NCBI GenBank assembly: GCA_016872285.1 | Contig: VGZZ01000023.1 | Coordinates: forward strand, 1 to 41,044 | DNA: 41,044 bases | Origin: SAR202 cluster bacterium | GTDB lineage: Bacteria > Chloroflexota > Dehalococcoidia > Lucifugimonadales > GCA-2712585 | Direction: 5' to 3' | Shown: positions 1-10,700 of the stretch, one piece after another | How the letters are laid out: each line of letters opens with the position of its first letter | How positions within the stretch are numbered: position 1 is the stretch's first letter | The notes under the pieces: model-generated | Told to the model about the DNA's origin: nothing | The model's input: only the letters and a program-made list of their open reading frames with translations | The model's database searches: none | Position numbers and translations under genes: made by a program

Positions 1-65
1 GGGGGGGTTGGAGGTCTTAATATTATGGCAAGGACATAGATGAAATACCTGAATGAGAGAGGGAA

Positions 66-84
66 GGGCGAGGCGACCTCGCCC
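66..84. repeat. Short hairpin repeat (family B)
   Basis: An 8-bp perfect hairpin (GGGCGAGG, 3-nt loop, CCTCGCCC) followed by CTAC. Related copies are at 2943-3009, where the arms are separated by about 53 nt, and at 19884-19905. No gene is visible in the first 339 bases; an open frame at 53-328 is low-complexity and overlaps this repeat and the next. Confidence 0.6.
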
Positions 85-140
85 CTACTATCGACGTAGC
101 CTAGCTAGCGGGACGCAGGAAGTGAGTTACCGTCATAACA

Positions 141-219
141 GATTCCCTTCGACCAGGCTCAGGACAGGCCTGGGCTGCGTGCCGATGAGTACATCGGGTC
201 TGCCGCTCGGAATGACAAT
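141..219 (+). repeat. REP-like dispersed repeat (family A)
   Basis: Contains the family A core (CTTCGACCAGGCTCAGGAC, GAGTACATCGGG, then a CGGAATGAC end). The same core recurs in most long spacers of the window, for example 3066-3121, 14921-14968, 17746-17803, 19955-20012, 25522-25680 and 26812-26966. It is non-coding and can form hairpins through its CCCGA/TCGGG arms. Confidence 0.6.
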
Positions 220-339
220 ACGATTTCTTTTCCATAGACCACAATCCTCAGCTGGCATATGTATTCAAGGCAGACCTGCCATGTGCCCTCAATTCATCTA
301 TAATGGCGGCCTCGGCAGTATGTTTTGAGGAGGTGTGTT

Positions 340-1077
340 ATGAGGCTGGAAGGAAAGGTGGCGATTATTAGTGGGGGCGCCAGGGGAATGGGGGCGGTGG
401 AGGCCAGGCTTTTCGCGAAGGAGGGGGCAAAGGTGGTGTTGGGTGATGTGCTGGAGGACCTGGGGAAGCAGGTGGCGAGGGAGATAGAGGACTCAGGCGG
501 GGATGCTGTGTTCGTGAAGATGGACGTGCGCAACAAGAAGGACTGGGACAAGACGGTGGATACGGCGATGAAGAAGTATGGGAAGGTCAACATTCTGGTG
601 AACAATGCCGGCATATTTAAGAGGACGCCGATTGATAAGACCACCGAGGCGGACTGGGATGAGATTATGGACGTGAACGGAAAAGGGGTCTTTCTGGGGT
701 GCATGGCGGGGATAGCGGCGATGCTGAAGTCGGGAGGCGGGTCGATAATAAACATATCGTCGATATCGGGGATAGTGTCGCTGGGGACGCCGCCGTACAA
801 CGCGTCCAAGGGGGCGGTGCGGATTATGACGAAGACGCTGGCGGTGGAGTACGCCAAGCGGGGGATAAGGGTCAATTCGATACACCCGGGGGTTATCGAC
901 ACGGACATGATGAAGGGGGATACGCACACGAAAGAGGAATGGGACCGGCTGATACCGATAGGCCGGTGGGCGAGGCCGGAGGAGGTGGCGAACGGGGCGT
1001 TGTTTTTGGCGTCGGACGAGTCGTCATATATAACGGGGGCGGAGCTGGTGATAGACGGGGGGTTCACGGCGCAGTAA
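340..1077 (+). CDS. SDR-family NAD(P)-dependent oxidoreductase
   Basis: A classical short-chain dehydrogenase/reductase, 245 aa, which is typical family length. The Rossmann glycine motif SGGARGMG is at residues 11-18, NNAG at about 88-91, the catalytic YNASK with Tyr153 and Lys157, and HPG follows the active site. The start is set at ATG 340 because GAGGAGGTG at 328-336 is a good ribosome-binding site; an upstream TTG in the same frame at 325 overlaps that site. Closest in style to hydroxysteroid or glucose-1-dehydrogenase-like SDRs that oxidise a secondary alcohol to a ketone; the substrate cannot be read from the sequence. A paralogue follows 41 bases later in the same orientation, so the two are probably one transcript. 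Confidence 0.9.
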   Translation: MRLEGKVAIISGGARGMGAVEARLFAKEGAKVVLGDVLEDLGKQVAREIEDSGGDAVFVKMDVRNKKDWDKTVDTAMKKYGKVNILVNNAGIFKRTPIDKTTEADWDEIMDVNGKGVFLGCMAGIAAMLKSGGGSIINISSISGIVSLGTPPYNASKGAVRIMTKTLAVEYAKRGIRVNSIHPGVIDTDMMKGDTHTKEEWDRLIPIGRWARPEEVANGALFLASDESSYITGAELVIDGGFTAQ

Positions 1078-1118
1078 CGTCGGCGATTTGTGAAGCTATT
1101 CCGATTTAGGAGATGGGC

Positions 1119-1859
1119 ATGCGACTTTCCGGCAAGGTGGCGCTGGTTAGCGGGGGCGCGCGAGGGATGGGCGCCGCAGAGGCGAAACTTTTTGCCAGGG
1201 AGGGGGCAAAGGTGGTGATAGGGGATGTGCTGGAGAAGGAAGGGAGAGAGACGGAGGCGGAGATTAGGAAGGCCGGTAGAGAAGCGGTCTTTCTGAGGAT
1301 GGACGTTACAGAGGCGGCGGACTGGCAAAAAGCGATTGACCTGGCGGTGAGCCGTTATGGAAAACTTAACGTGCTGGTGAACAATGCCGGCATAATCGAC
1401 CGGTCTGAGCTGCTGGACACGAGTGAAGAGACATGGGACAGGGTTCTTGGAGTGAACGCCAAGGGAATTTTTCTGGGCTGCAAGCTGTGTGTCCCGCCGA
1501 TGCTCAAGTCGGGTGGGGGATCGATAATCAACATCTCGTCGGTCTCAGGCATGGTCTCGATAGGGTATCCGGCATACAACTCGTCCAAGGGAGCAGTGCG
1601 GGCGCTGACTAAAAACCTGGCGGTAACTTATGCCAAGAAAGGCATACGGATAAACTCGATACACCCAGGGTCGATTTGGACTCACATGTCGGTAACAGGG
1701 ATAAACCGGACGCGCGACGAGCGCGCGGAGACGATACCTATGGGACGGGTGGGTGAGCCGGAGGAGGTGGCTTACGGGGCGTTGTTTCTGGCGTCGGATG
1801 AGTCTTCGTATATAACGGGGACGGAGCTGGTCATCGACGGCGGGCTGACAGCGGAGTAG
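1119..1859 (+). CDS. SDR-family NAD(P)-dependent oxidoreductase (paralogue)
   Basis: The second SDR of the tandem pair, 246 aa. SGGARGMG lies near residues 11-18, NNAG follows, and Tyr153/Lys157 sit in YNSSK. It aligns with the upstream gene along its whole length (start MRLSGKV against MRLEGKV; shared end ITGTELVIDGG-like), pointing to gene duplication. The frame is open from ATG 1113, but AGGAG at 1108-1112 abuts that codon and lies 6 nt before ATG 1119, which also matches the paralogue's N-terminus, so 1119 is preferred. The least similar stretch lies after the HPG, the substrate-lid region, so the two may use different substrates. Substrate unknown. Confidence 0.9.
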   Translation: MRLSGKVALVSGGARGMGAAEAKLFAREGAKVVIGDVLEKEGRETEAEIRKAGREAVFLRMDVTEAADWQKAIDLAVSRYGKLNVLVNNAGIIDRSELLDTSEETWDRVLGVNAKGIFLGCKLCVPPMLKSGGGSIINISSVSGMVSIGYPAYNSSKGAVRALTKNLAVTYAKKGIRINSIHPGSIWTHMSVTGINRTRDERAETIPMGRVGEPEEVAYGALFLASDESSYITGTELVIDGGLTAE

Positions 1860-1935
1860 GGAGAGGGATGCAAGAAAGAGAAGTCATGAGAGGTGTGGTC
1901 TAGCCTGGCGGACGGAGCGTGGAGCCAGTGTTTCA

Positions 1936-1974
1936 CCCTCTCTTCTGTTCTCCCCCATCAAGGGGGAGAAAGTT
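1936..1974. repeat. Dispersed repeat (family C): CTCCC/GGGAG hairpin
   Basis: CCCTCTCTTCTGTTCTCCC followed by CATCAAGGGGGAGAAA. A near copy is at 25428-25476, and shorter relatives are at 16262-16297 and 34128-34163. The arms TTCTCCCCC/GGGGGAGAA form a hairpin. The 238-base space before the methyltransferase holds nothing else recognisable. Confidence 0.55.
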
Positions 1975-2097
1975 GAAAAGTGGACAATCGTGCTTTGTAC
2001 AGGGGAAACCGAGCTACTTTTGTAACCTCAACGTTATGACACGATGTTTAGTGTGACTAGAGAGGTGGATTTGAAAAGGCGAGGGGCTCAATAAAAG

Positions 2098-2919
2098 ATG
2101 GGAACGGCGATGGAGAGGTGGCGGTCGATGGTGGAGGCGGAGCACGCGCAGACGGAGCGGCTGCGGGACCCGGCGCCGCCGGGCAGCGATTTCTGGAAGA
2201 GTAGGGCGCAGCATTTTCGGCTGGACCCCCATCGCAGCGACGACCCGCTGGTGCATTTTCTGTCATCGATGTTGAAGCCAGGGGATACATTGCTGGATGT
2301 GGGGGCGGGGGCGGGACGGCTGGCGCTGCCGCTGGCGCTTCGGTGCCGGCATGTGACGGCGGTAGAGCCGTCGGGGAGTATGGTGTCGGCGCTGAAGGAG
2401 GATACGGAGTATTACAAGATTGGCAATGTGTCGGTGGCGAAGGCCAGGTGGGAGGAGGCGGAGGTGGAGCCGTCGGACATCGTGCTGTGCGCGCATGTGT
2501 TGTACACGGTGAAGGACGTGGGGCCGTTTTTGAAAAAGATGACGTCCAAAGCGAAGCGGGAGGTGTGGGTGGTGCTGTTCCAGGAGCCGCCGCAGACGGG
2601 GCTGTACCCGTTGTGGCGGATGGTGCATGGGGAGGACAGGCTTAGTCTGCCGTCGCTGCCGGAATTGAGGGAGGTGCTGGGGGAGATGGGGATTGAGGCG
2701 ACGCACCACCAGCTGCCGCCGCGGGCGTCAGGGGAGACGGTGGGGTCCCGAGAGGAGGCGCATGAGGCGCTGCGGTCGAGGATGTTTGTTACCGAGGGGA
2801 GTCCAAAGGATAGGCGGCTGGGGAGGGTTTTGGAGGAGGCATTAGAGGAGGTGGAGGGAGGATGGCGGCTGAAGTGGAGGCGGAGCCTGGCGCCGGTGGT
2901 GACGGTGTGGAGGGTGTAG
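2098..2919 (+). CDS. Class I SAM-dependent methyltransferase
   Basis: 273 aa. The SAM-binding motif I, LLDVGAGAGRLALPLA, is at about residues 63-78, and motif II acidic VTAVEPSG follows about 20 residues later, as in the methyltransferase_11/25 folds. The N-terminal 55 residues hold a charged helix, the C-terminus is Arg-rich, and there is no signal peptide or membrane segment, so it is cytoplasmic. ATG 2098 is taken as start; ATG 2110 is an alternative. It stands alone: repeats lie on both sides and a minus-strand gene is next. The methylated substrate cannot be deduced. The gene is strongly G-biased on its sense strand, which produces long false frames on the other strand. Confidence 0.85.
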   Translation: MGTAMERWRSMVEAEHAQTERLRDPAPPGSDFWKSRAQHFRLDPHRSDDPLVHFLSSMLKPGDTLLDVGAGAGRLALPLALRCRHVTAVEPSGSMVSALKEDTEYYKIGNVSVAKARWEEAEVEPSDIVLCAHVLYTVKDVGPFLKKMTSKAKREVWVVLFQEPPQTGLYPLWRMVHGEDRLSLPSLPELREVLGEMGIEATHHQLPPRASGETVGSREEAHEALRSRMFVTEGSPKDRRLGRVLEEALEEVEGGWRLKWRRSLAPVVTVWRV

Positions 2920-2942
2920 TAGGAGGGGAGTACAGAAGACAA

Positions 2943-3253
2943 GGGCGAGGGCAGATAAATCGAGCCTCCACGTTGTATGGGGAAATAGCGGTAGTGGAGT
3001 GACTCGCCCCTACGTTGAGACCTGATAGGCTGTGACGAAGACGAGAAGGGGCTACAGTCACGGCGATTAGGTCCTTCGACTACGTCCCGACGAGTACATC
3101 GGGACTTCGCTCAGGATGACAGGACTTGTTTTATTATCTGTCCTACGAATGTTTAAGCGACGCTTTGGGGAAGGTGTAGGTAGCGATCGTGAGACGCGAT
3201 GGTGGCAGGCGCATCGTTGAGGTTTCTCGACTACGCTCGAAATGACGCAACGT
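2943..3253. repeat. Repeat cluster: family B, family A and a long composite element
   Basis: The 414-base space between the methyltransferase and the next gene has no convincing ORF. It holds a split family B element (2943-3009), a full family A copy (3066-3121) and a composite element of about 135 bases (3118-3253). The composite contains GACGCTTTGGGGAAGG and GTGGCAGGCG and ends GTTTCTCGACTACGCTCG. The composite recurs at 26832-26966, also just downstream of an aminotransferase gene, and partly at 25575-25680. Confidence 0.65.
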
Positions 3254-3281
3254 CCTGCCCTGCAACCCATCAAAAATGAGA

Positions 3282-3309
3282 AGGGCCCTCCGAATATTCG
3301 GAGGGCCCT
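3282..3309 (-). terminator. Intrinsic terminator, perfect 28-bp palindrome
   Basis: A perfect palindrome centred between 3295 and 3296 (arms AGGGCCCTCCGAAT/ATTCGGAGGGCCCT). On the minus strand it is followed by TCTCATTTTTG. It lies 24 bases past the stop of the minus-strand aminotransferase and should end that transcript. Confidence 0.8.
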
Positions 3310-3333
3310 GGGTGGTTGGGGGTGTGAGGGAGG

Positions 3334-4542
3334 TTAGGGGACGCCGACGGTGTCGTGGAAGGCTTTGGCGAGTTTTTCGATGCCGCGGCGGATAGAGTCG
3401 TCGCTGGGCATACCGAAGCAGAGGCGGATGTAGTTTTTGCCCTTGGCGGGGTCCACGGCCCAGTCCTTGCCCGGGTTGTAGATGACGCCCAGCTTCTTGG
3501 CGGCTTCCAGGGGCTTGGTGGTGTCCACGTTCTCGGGGAACTTGATCCAGAGGACCATGCCTCCTCGAGGAGTATAGAACTGGACGTTGGGTCCGAAGTG
3601 TTCTTTTAGCGCAGCCACGAGGACGTCGCGCTTGCGCTGGAGCATGTCGCGGACTTCCTCGATATGCTCCTCGTAGTGGCCTTCCAGGTAGTCGGCGACG
3701 ATCCAGGGAGTGATCATGTTGGTGCCGACGTCGACTTTGGAGGCGACGAGCTGGCTCATGATGTCTTTAGGCGCCACCAGGTAGCCCAGTCTCATGCCGG
3801 GAGCCAGGGACTTGGAGAGGGAGCCGATGTGAAGGACCTGGTTGGACTTGTCCAGGGACTTGATGGAGTTTTCCCATTCTCCTTCATAAACAAGGTCTGA
3901 ATAGCATTCGTCCTCGAAGATGGGGACGCCGTACTTGCCGGCGACTTCCAGCATCTTCTTGCGGCGCTCCATGGGCATGTTGGTGCCTGTGGGGTTCTGG
4001 CAGGATGGGATGGTGTAGAGGTACTTGGGGGTGACGCCCTTCTTCTTGAGGTCGGCGAGGATCTTTTCCAGGGCGTCGATTTTCATGCCTTCGTCGTCCA
4101 TGGGGACGCCAATGACCTTGGCGCCGGCGCGGATGGCGTTGCGCATGGTGCCGGAATAGGTGAACTCTTCGACGAGGACGGTGTCGCCCTGGTCGATGAG
4201 GGTGTCGTTGATGAGGAGGATGCACTGGGTGGAGCCGGAGGTTATGAGGATTTCATCGGGGCTGGCGTTGATGCCGCGGTACTTTTTGAGCTTCTTGGAC
4301 AGATACTCGCGCATAGCCAGGTTGCCCAGAGGGCCGTTGCCGTCGGAGTAGTAGACGGCCAGCTTCTTGCCGTGCTTCCTGAGGACCCGTTCGGCGGATT
4401 CGACGAAGTCGTCGACGGGGATGAGGTCGGGGTCGCTGTGGCCGGTGATGAAGTGGTGTTCGTAGATGCCCTCGTAGGTGGCCGCGGGCGGCGGGAGATT
4501 TTTGGCGTAAAGCTTTTTGTAGTCAAGGCCCTGGGTGGCCAT
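3334..4542 (-). CDS. PLP-dependent aminotransferase, class I/II
   Basis: 402 aa, fold-type I aminotransferase. The PLP lysine lies in GSLSKSLAPGMRLGY around residue 245, the PTGTNMP motif (aspartate-aminotransferase NPTG signature) around 170, and the phosphate-binding GSTQ segment around 110. It resembles the 2-aminoadipate/LysN and MocR-catalytic-domain subgroup but has no N-terminal GntR HTH, so it is an enzyme rather than a regulator. The amino donor and acceptor cannot be fixed. AGGAGG sits 9 nt before the ATG. The promoter candidate at 4594-4623 and the terminator at 3282-3309 make it monocistronic. A distant paralogue of similar length, with the same flanking repeat arrangement, is at 27020-28282. 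Confidence 0.88.
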   Translation of the reverse strand: MATQGLDYKKLYAKNLPPPAATYEGIYEHHFITGHSDPDLIPVDDFVESAERVLRKHGKKLAVYYSDGNGPLGNLAMREYLSKKLKKYRGINASPDEILITSGSTQCILLINDTLIDQGDTVLVEEFTYSGTMRNAIRAGAKVIGVPMDDEGMKIDALEKILADLKKKGVTPKYLYTIPSCQNPTGTNMPMERRKKMLEVAGKYGVPIFEDECYSDLVYEGEWENSIKSLDKSNQVLHIGSLSKSLAPGMRLGYLVAPKDIMSQLVASKVDVGTNMITPWIVADYLEGHYEEHIEEVRDMLQRKRDVLVAALKEHFGPNVQFYTPRGGMVLWIKFPENVDTTKPLEAAKKLGVIYNPGKDWAVDPAKGKNYIRLCFGMPSDDSIRRGIEKLAKAFHDTVGVP

Positions 4543-4593
4543 TGGGAGCGCCTCCTGAAGTTATTGTCGAGAATGCGGGTGCGAGTCGGCCCC

Positions 4594-4623
4594 ATGATAG
4601 CACCGCTGGAAAAGGGGTGTCCA
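4594..4623 (-). promoter_or_regulatory. Promoter candidate for the aminotransferase
   Basis: On the minus strand, TGGACA, 18 bp, TATCAT. It lies about 50 bases before the aminotransferase start and back-to-back with the plus-strand promoter at 4625-4653. Confidence 0.45.
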
Positions 4624-4624
4624 C

Positions 4625-4653
4625 TTGACAAATTCAGTGACAAGAACTAATGT
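4625..4653 (+). promoter_or_regulatory. Promoter candidate for the RHS gene
   Basis: TTGACA, 17 bp, TAATGT. It lies about 75 bases before the ATG at 4728 and is the only good sigma-70-type match in the divergent spacer facing the RHS gene. Confidence 0.5.
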
Positions 4654-4727
4654 GCTGCGCTATGTAGGCAAGCTGCTTTGTTATTGGTTTAGTTAATGTA
4701 TTCTGCTTACAGTTGCAGGATGCCAGA

Positions 4728-7700
4728 ATGAACAACGTCGCACGGTGGTCCTTCAGGTTCTTATTCTTGAGCGCCGTAACGGCGTCGCTGATCTTCTCTC
4801 TTTTTAATGAAGGTACGCTCGCTGTTGAGCCTCAAGCATCTAAGCCAGCCCGGGACACCTCCATGCCGACGGTTACTGTGGAAGTTGATCCGTCAGCTAA
4901 CGATGGAATAATTACGTCATCGGATGGGAGAGTTCGTGTAACCGTTCCTAAAGGGGCGACTAATGAACCTTTACGTCTCGAACTGACAGCACTGAAGGGT
5001 TCGGGAGATGGTTATTGGCGAATAACTAGAGCCTTTGAGATAAACGCGTATGCAAGAACCAGAGGAGATGCCAAGGTTAGCCAATTTGCCAGGGACGTTG
5101 AATTTCGATGGAATTTCAGTGACGCCGAAATAGCCGGCCTGGAAACCAGGTCATTAAGGATGTTCTATTTTGATGAAGCGACGGGCCAGTGGGTCACCCT
5201 CACTAGCTAAATAGACTGGCAAAGCCACGAAGTGGTCGCGACATCAAACCATTTCAGTATCATTGGTGGCGGAGCTACACCTTCTATTTCAGGCCCAAGT
5301 GGAGTATTGGCGTTCCAGGTAGACCTTCATTCTGGAGCCTCTAGGTCGCAGTATCCCATAGAAGTTCCACCGGGTGCTGGCGGCATCCAACCAGATCTGG
5401 CTTTGGTGTACAACAGCGCATCTATAGATGAAATGCGAAGTACTAGGGACACAGGTTCGTGGGTCGGTATCGGTTGGAGCCTATCGCTACCCAGAATCAC
5501 TAACAATCCCAATGCAGGGCAGTTCCTTGAACTCAACGGTGCAGGAGGCCAACTGCTTCAGAAATCCGATGGAAGTTTTGAGACTGCTCCAGCATCTTTC
5601 TTCAAAATCACTAGGAATTGGCCCTATTCGTGGCAAGTAGTAGACAGAGTAGGCACGTCCTATGTTTTTGCTACCCAACAGACCTATTACACATTTAATG
5701 GCAGTGATTGGACACCCAACTATCTCAGATGGTACGTAAACACCATAACAGATGTGCATGGTAATGAAATGTACATTAGCTATGAGGCGTCTGTGCGTCA
5801 ATCTTGCAAAGATGGTTATGGCTGTGTGCAGAACGTTCGCTCGGTGTATCCCAAGGACATCTATTACAACAAATTTCAAAATACAGGAATACCAGCCGAT
5901 GATTACCATGTAAATATTCATTTCAATTTTTCCTATGATGTAAACGATCCCACTGACGGATTTATACGCACCGATAACGTCAGGTCCAACGGCCCCCATA
6001 ACCCAGCACCAGAAGTGATGGAAGATCGCAGGCTGGATTCCATAGAGGTAAAAGTTGATGGGGTCCTGGTAAGAAAATACGTTTTGCCTATTCGCAGACG
6101 GCCCCGCACACACAGGGGGTGGCAGGGAGAATGAAACTTGATGCGATTACTCAGTTTGGAGCCAACGGAACGTCTGCTCTCCCTGCTACCGCTCTCACGT
6201 ACGTGGATAAGACTTTTGGATACTGGACGCAGTATGAACGAGTGCAGCCGCATACCTGGCCCTATATATCACAGGTGAATAACGATTACGGAGCAACAGT
6301 TTCCTATGTTTATGCCGAGATACCCAACGCACCATCAAGCAACTTGTGGTCGCGAATAACCGTTTCAAGTAAAACGATTTCTCCGGGAATCGGGCCAAGT
6401 AGAACAACAACTTACACCTATAACGGGGGGCCGTCCTACAACGGGGACTGTATAGGCTCATCAGAGCCGCTGGAATATCGTGGATTCCAGAGAGTAGACG
6501 AAGATGACGGCACCGGCGTTTTGGTGCAACACACCTATTATACCTGTGGAGGCCTAATTCAAATTACACATCCGTTAACCGGGGATGTGTCCTGGAAAAA
6601 CACGAATCAGCTTAAGGGGCATGAGTACGACACATACTGGAGGCGATCTCAACAACTCTACCTGAAGCGGCAATACACTGATTGGAGCTCAGTCACATTG
6701 AGCGACAGCGGCTCTCATAGGATTTATCTTGATAATGCCGGTACATATACAGCAGATGGCTCGAATAGCAAGAAGCGATGGACTTGGTATGGCTATGACT
6801 CTTATAACAACCAGCGGTGGATAAAGGACTATGGCGATACCTCTTGGGTGCTAGGGAATGACGTCAATACTGGAGATGAAGTAACAACATGGCGGGCCTT
6901 TGCCTACAACACCACGGCCAACATCCTAGAGAAGCCATATCGTGAGCGGGTTTATCAGGGCATCAAGGATTCCGATGATGGAACTGGCAATATCCTCTCA
7001 ATGAACCAATTCTACTATGACGGCAACAATGCTGATGGACAACTTGGAGCCTCACCATCCAAGGGAAATTTAACCCGCACCCAGCAGTTCATCAAAATCG
7101 ACGGCTCTAGCTCCATCAACACTTATCATGTTTATGATTCCTTTGGGAATCTCTCGGAAGTAACAGACCCTAACGGCAACAAGAGTTTCCTGGATTATCA
7201 AGACAATATTTAGCTTAGCCGGAGAACAAATCCTGACGGTATCACTGGCCTGGTTTCCCATTGGCGCTTTTTTGAAGGTAGTGGTGTATTGGCCGCCGAC
7301 AGCAAAGGGTCTAACACAGGAACCCTAACCAACGGCCCATCCTGGGTGGATGGGAAGTACGGCAAAGCCCTGAGCCTGGATGGCGTAGACGACTCCGTGC
7401 AGTTTCCTGCTGTCAACTCCACCCAGGTTATCACGCTTAGTCTGTGGATCAAGTCAAGCAACGCCACTGGCTGGCGCGGCGACGCGGTATACAAGGCCGG
7501 GAGCTACACCATTGGCCCTACGGTCACTGGTGGCCTCGACATCAACTTCTCAGTCAACACTACCGTGGCGACGCACGACCTCATCACTACCGTGAATGAC
7601 CACCAGAACTGGCACCACGTCGTAGGGACCTATGACAGCGCGACGAGTACCCAGAAGATCTATGTGGACGGCGTGCTCAAGAACACCAGAACGACGACTG

Positions 7701-10700
7701 GGACAGTGGTGTCCAATGGCAACCCCATACAGGTGCTGCTCACAGGGTCCGTTGACGAGGTGCGCATCTATAACCGGGCTCTCACCAGTGCTGAAGTTAC
7801 GACACTGTATCACAACGGCCTCAGCGAATCGGCTACATGGGAGTTAGGGTCTGGTAGGCCTCTCTCGGAGACAGATGTGAACGGGCAGACCATATCCTTT
7901 GAGCACGACACCTTCAAGCGAATAACGAAAGTAATTAAACCTGGCGATTCCTCTGCCAGCCCCAGCGTCACATACAACTACAACTCGTGGGGAACCCTCA
8001 ACTCCCAGAACCTGGAAACCGTGGTGAAGATAGACGGCAGCAATAGCCTGTGGAGCAAGCAGTACTTTGATGGTATAGGACAAGTTGTACAGATACAGGC
8101 CAAAGGTGAGACTGAAGGCGCAACAACATACACCGTCATCCAAGAGACCACGTCCTTCAACACCCAAGGACGTTTGGACAAAAAGTATGTTTCTCAGAAG
8201 CTAGACTCGACACAGGTAAGCGGCTATAAAGTCCCGGAGGCATCTTGGAAGTACATTAGCTTTGTATACGATGACTTGGGTGAAGTTTCGACACTGACTA
8301 ATCCCGATGGCACCACGATCACCTATACACGAGATTACGCCAATGCGCCCTGGCAGGTAACCAGCACCAATGCCAGAGGAGTCAAGAACCGACAGAGTTT
8401 CGATGCTAACGGCCGGCTGACCAAGGTTGCCGAATATGACTTTTCGCATAGTATTTACGCCACCGCCAACTATACCTATGACCTGTTGGGCAATCTGACA
8501 AAGGTTCAGGACAACAGTAGCAACCTAACTACAATAAGATATGACGCTCTGTCCCGTAAGATTGGCATGTCAGACCCGGATATGGGCAACTGCGGCAATC
8601 TGACTACTACCAACCCCAATTCATCTTTCCCCTGGTACAGCGCGCCCTGCTGGAACTACGACTATGACGCCAATGGGAACCTTGCGAGACAGCGGGACGG
8701 TAAGACCCAGGATATCTACTTCCAGTACGACGCTTTAAACCGAATGACTTGCAAGTCCACGGCTGCAAGCTGCACCGGCACGATACTGGCCCAATACACC
8801 TACGACGACACAGCAAGTGGGAACATGGGCAAGGGCAAGCGCACCGGTATGACTGATGCCTCAGGCTCCATGAATTCCAAGTACGATAGCAGGGGGAGGC
8901 TCACCGAAGAAAAACGTACTGTTGATTCCACTATCTATACAACCAGCTTCACCTATGATGGCGCAGACCGCGTCACGACCATCACCTATCCTGACGGCGA
9001 TGTGGTGACCAATGGCTTCAATGGCGCCGGCCTACCCAGGACGGTTTCCGGCTCGGTTGTTGGCAATTTGGTGACCGAGACCCTCTACAACCCACTGCGA
9101 CAAATCTCCCAAATTGACCTTGGCAACGGACTTAGAAACGTTTTCCACTATCACGGATTGGACGCTGTGGACGGGGGCGATGCGACGAGCTACTGGGGAA
9201 AGCTCTACCGCATTAGAACCTACAAAGTGTCTGACAGCACCGACCGCCTTCATCTGAAGTACTGGTGGGATGCAGGAAGCAACCTCACTCAACGCAAGGA
9301 CGTTCAAGCCAGTGAGACCGAGACGTTCACCTACGATTTCCTAGATCGGCTGACAGGGGCCAGCGGGCCGTACACTGAGTCCTACGCCTATAACGCTATC
9401 GGCAACATTACCAACAAGAATGGGACAAGTTACACCTACGGCTCCTCTAAGCCTCATGCTGTAACCGCAGTGGGGTCTGCAATCTACGCCTATGACGCCA
9501 ACGGGAACATGACGGACCGAGGGACTCAAGACCTATCCTGGGACGCTGAAAACCGCTTAGCCTCAGTGACAGCGGTGTCTTCTGGTCTCAAGGCCAACTG
9601 GCGATTTGAAGAAGGTTCAGGAACAAGCGCTCAAGACAGCACTGGGAATGGCTACACAGGCACCCTAGTTAACGGGCCCACATGGGCAACAGCAGGGAAG
9701 GAAGGCAAAGCTCTCTCCTTTGACGGAGTTAACGACAAGGTAACTTACTCGCCGGCCATTGCAGGCCATCCATTCACTGTCTGCCTTTGGGCTAAACAGA
9801 ACGGCTCTGCTGCCACCAGCATCTGGGGGGGAGGGAGGCACCGATAGCGCCTACCATGTAGCAATACAGTCGACAGGCACACGGTTCAAATTCAGGCAGC
9901 GTGGCCTGAATGATACCTTCTACGATGTCCAGGGGCCAGAAAGCGCCAACGACGGGAACTGGCATCACATCTGTGGAGTGAGCGCCTCGGATACAAACCA
10001 CATCCTTTACATAGACGGCGTACAGGCGGGCAGTAATACCGATAATGTGCCATTTGTAGCTTCTGCTGGACTCACTGGTAGGATAGGTACCCTTTTTGCC
10101 CAGGTGGAGGAGACCTACTTCAACGGTAGCATCGATGAAGTGAGGATCTACGAGCGCGCTTTGAGCGCTGCTGAGATTGCCACCATCCACGCCAACGGCT
10201 TTGAGACCTACGTCTATGACGGCGACGGGGTGAGGGTGAAGAAGACGGTGGGCGGCACTACCACGGTGTACGTCAACAAGTACTACCAGGTCACGGGTAG
10301 CACCGCCACCAAGCACTACTACTTTGGCGGGCAGTTGGTGGCGGTGAAAGAAGGCGCCGCCCTCCGCTACCTCCACACCGACCATCTGGGCTCCTCCAGC
10401 GTGCCCACCGATACCAGCGGGGCCAGCGCGGGGAGCCAGACCTACAAGCCCTTTGGCGAGACGCGGGCGAGCAGTGGGACGTTTGGGACGGACAGGAAGT
10501 TCACCGGGCAGCGGCTGGACGGGACGGGGCTGTATTTCTACAACGCCCGGTATTACGACGCGGCGTTGGGGAGATTTATTAGCCCTGACCCACTGATTCC
10601 GCATAGATACAACCCCCAGGCTTATAACCGGTACTCATACGTATTCAACAACCCTCTTAGATACACAGACCCAACGGGGTACTGCCCATTCTGCGACTTC

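Noticed and set aside
53-328. A 91-codon plus-strand frame at the left edge
   Set aside because: It is composed of family B and family A repeat sequence; no homology is evident.
5208-7213. Stop-codon recoding as an explanation for TAA and TAG in the RHS gene
   Set aside because: Different stop codons are involved, frameshifts occur in the same gene, and no recoding signal is seen; decay or error is simpler. Only the TGA in DUF3179 has a matching motif and hairpin.
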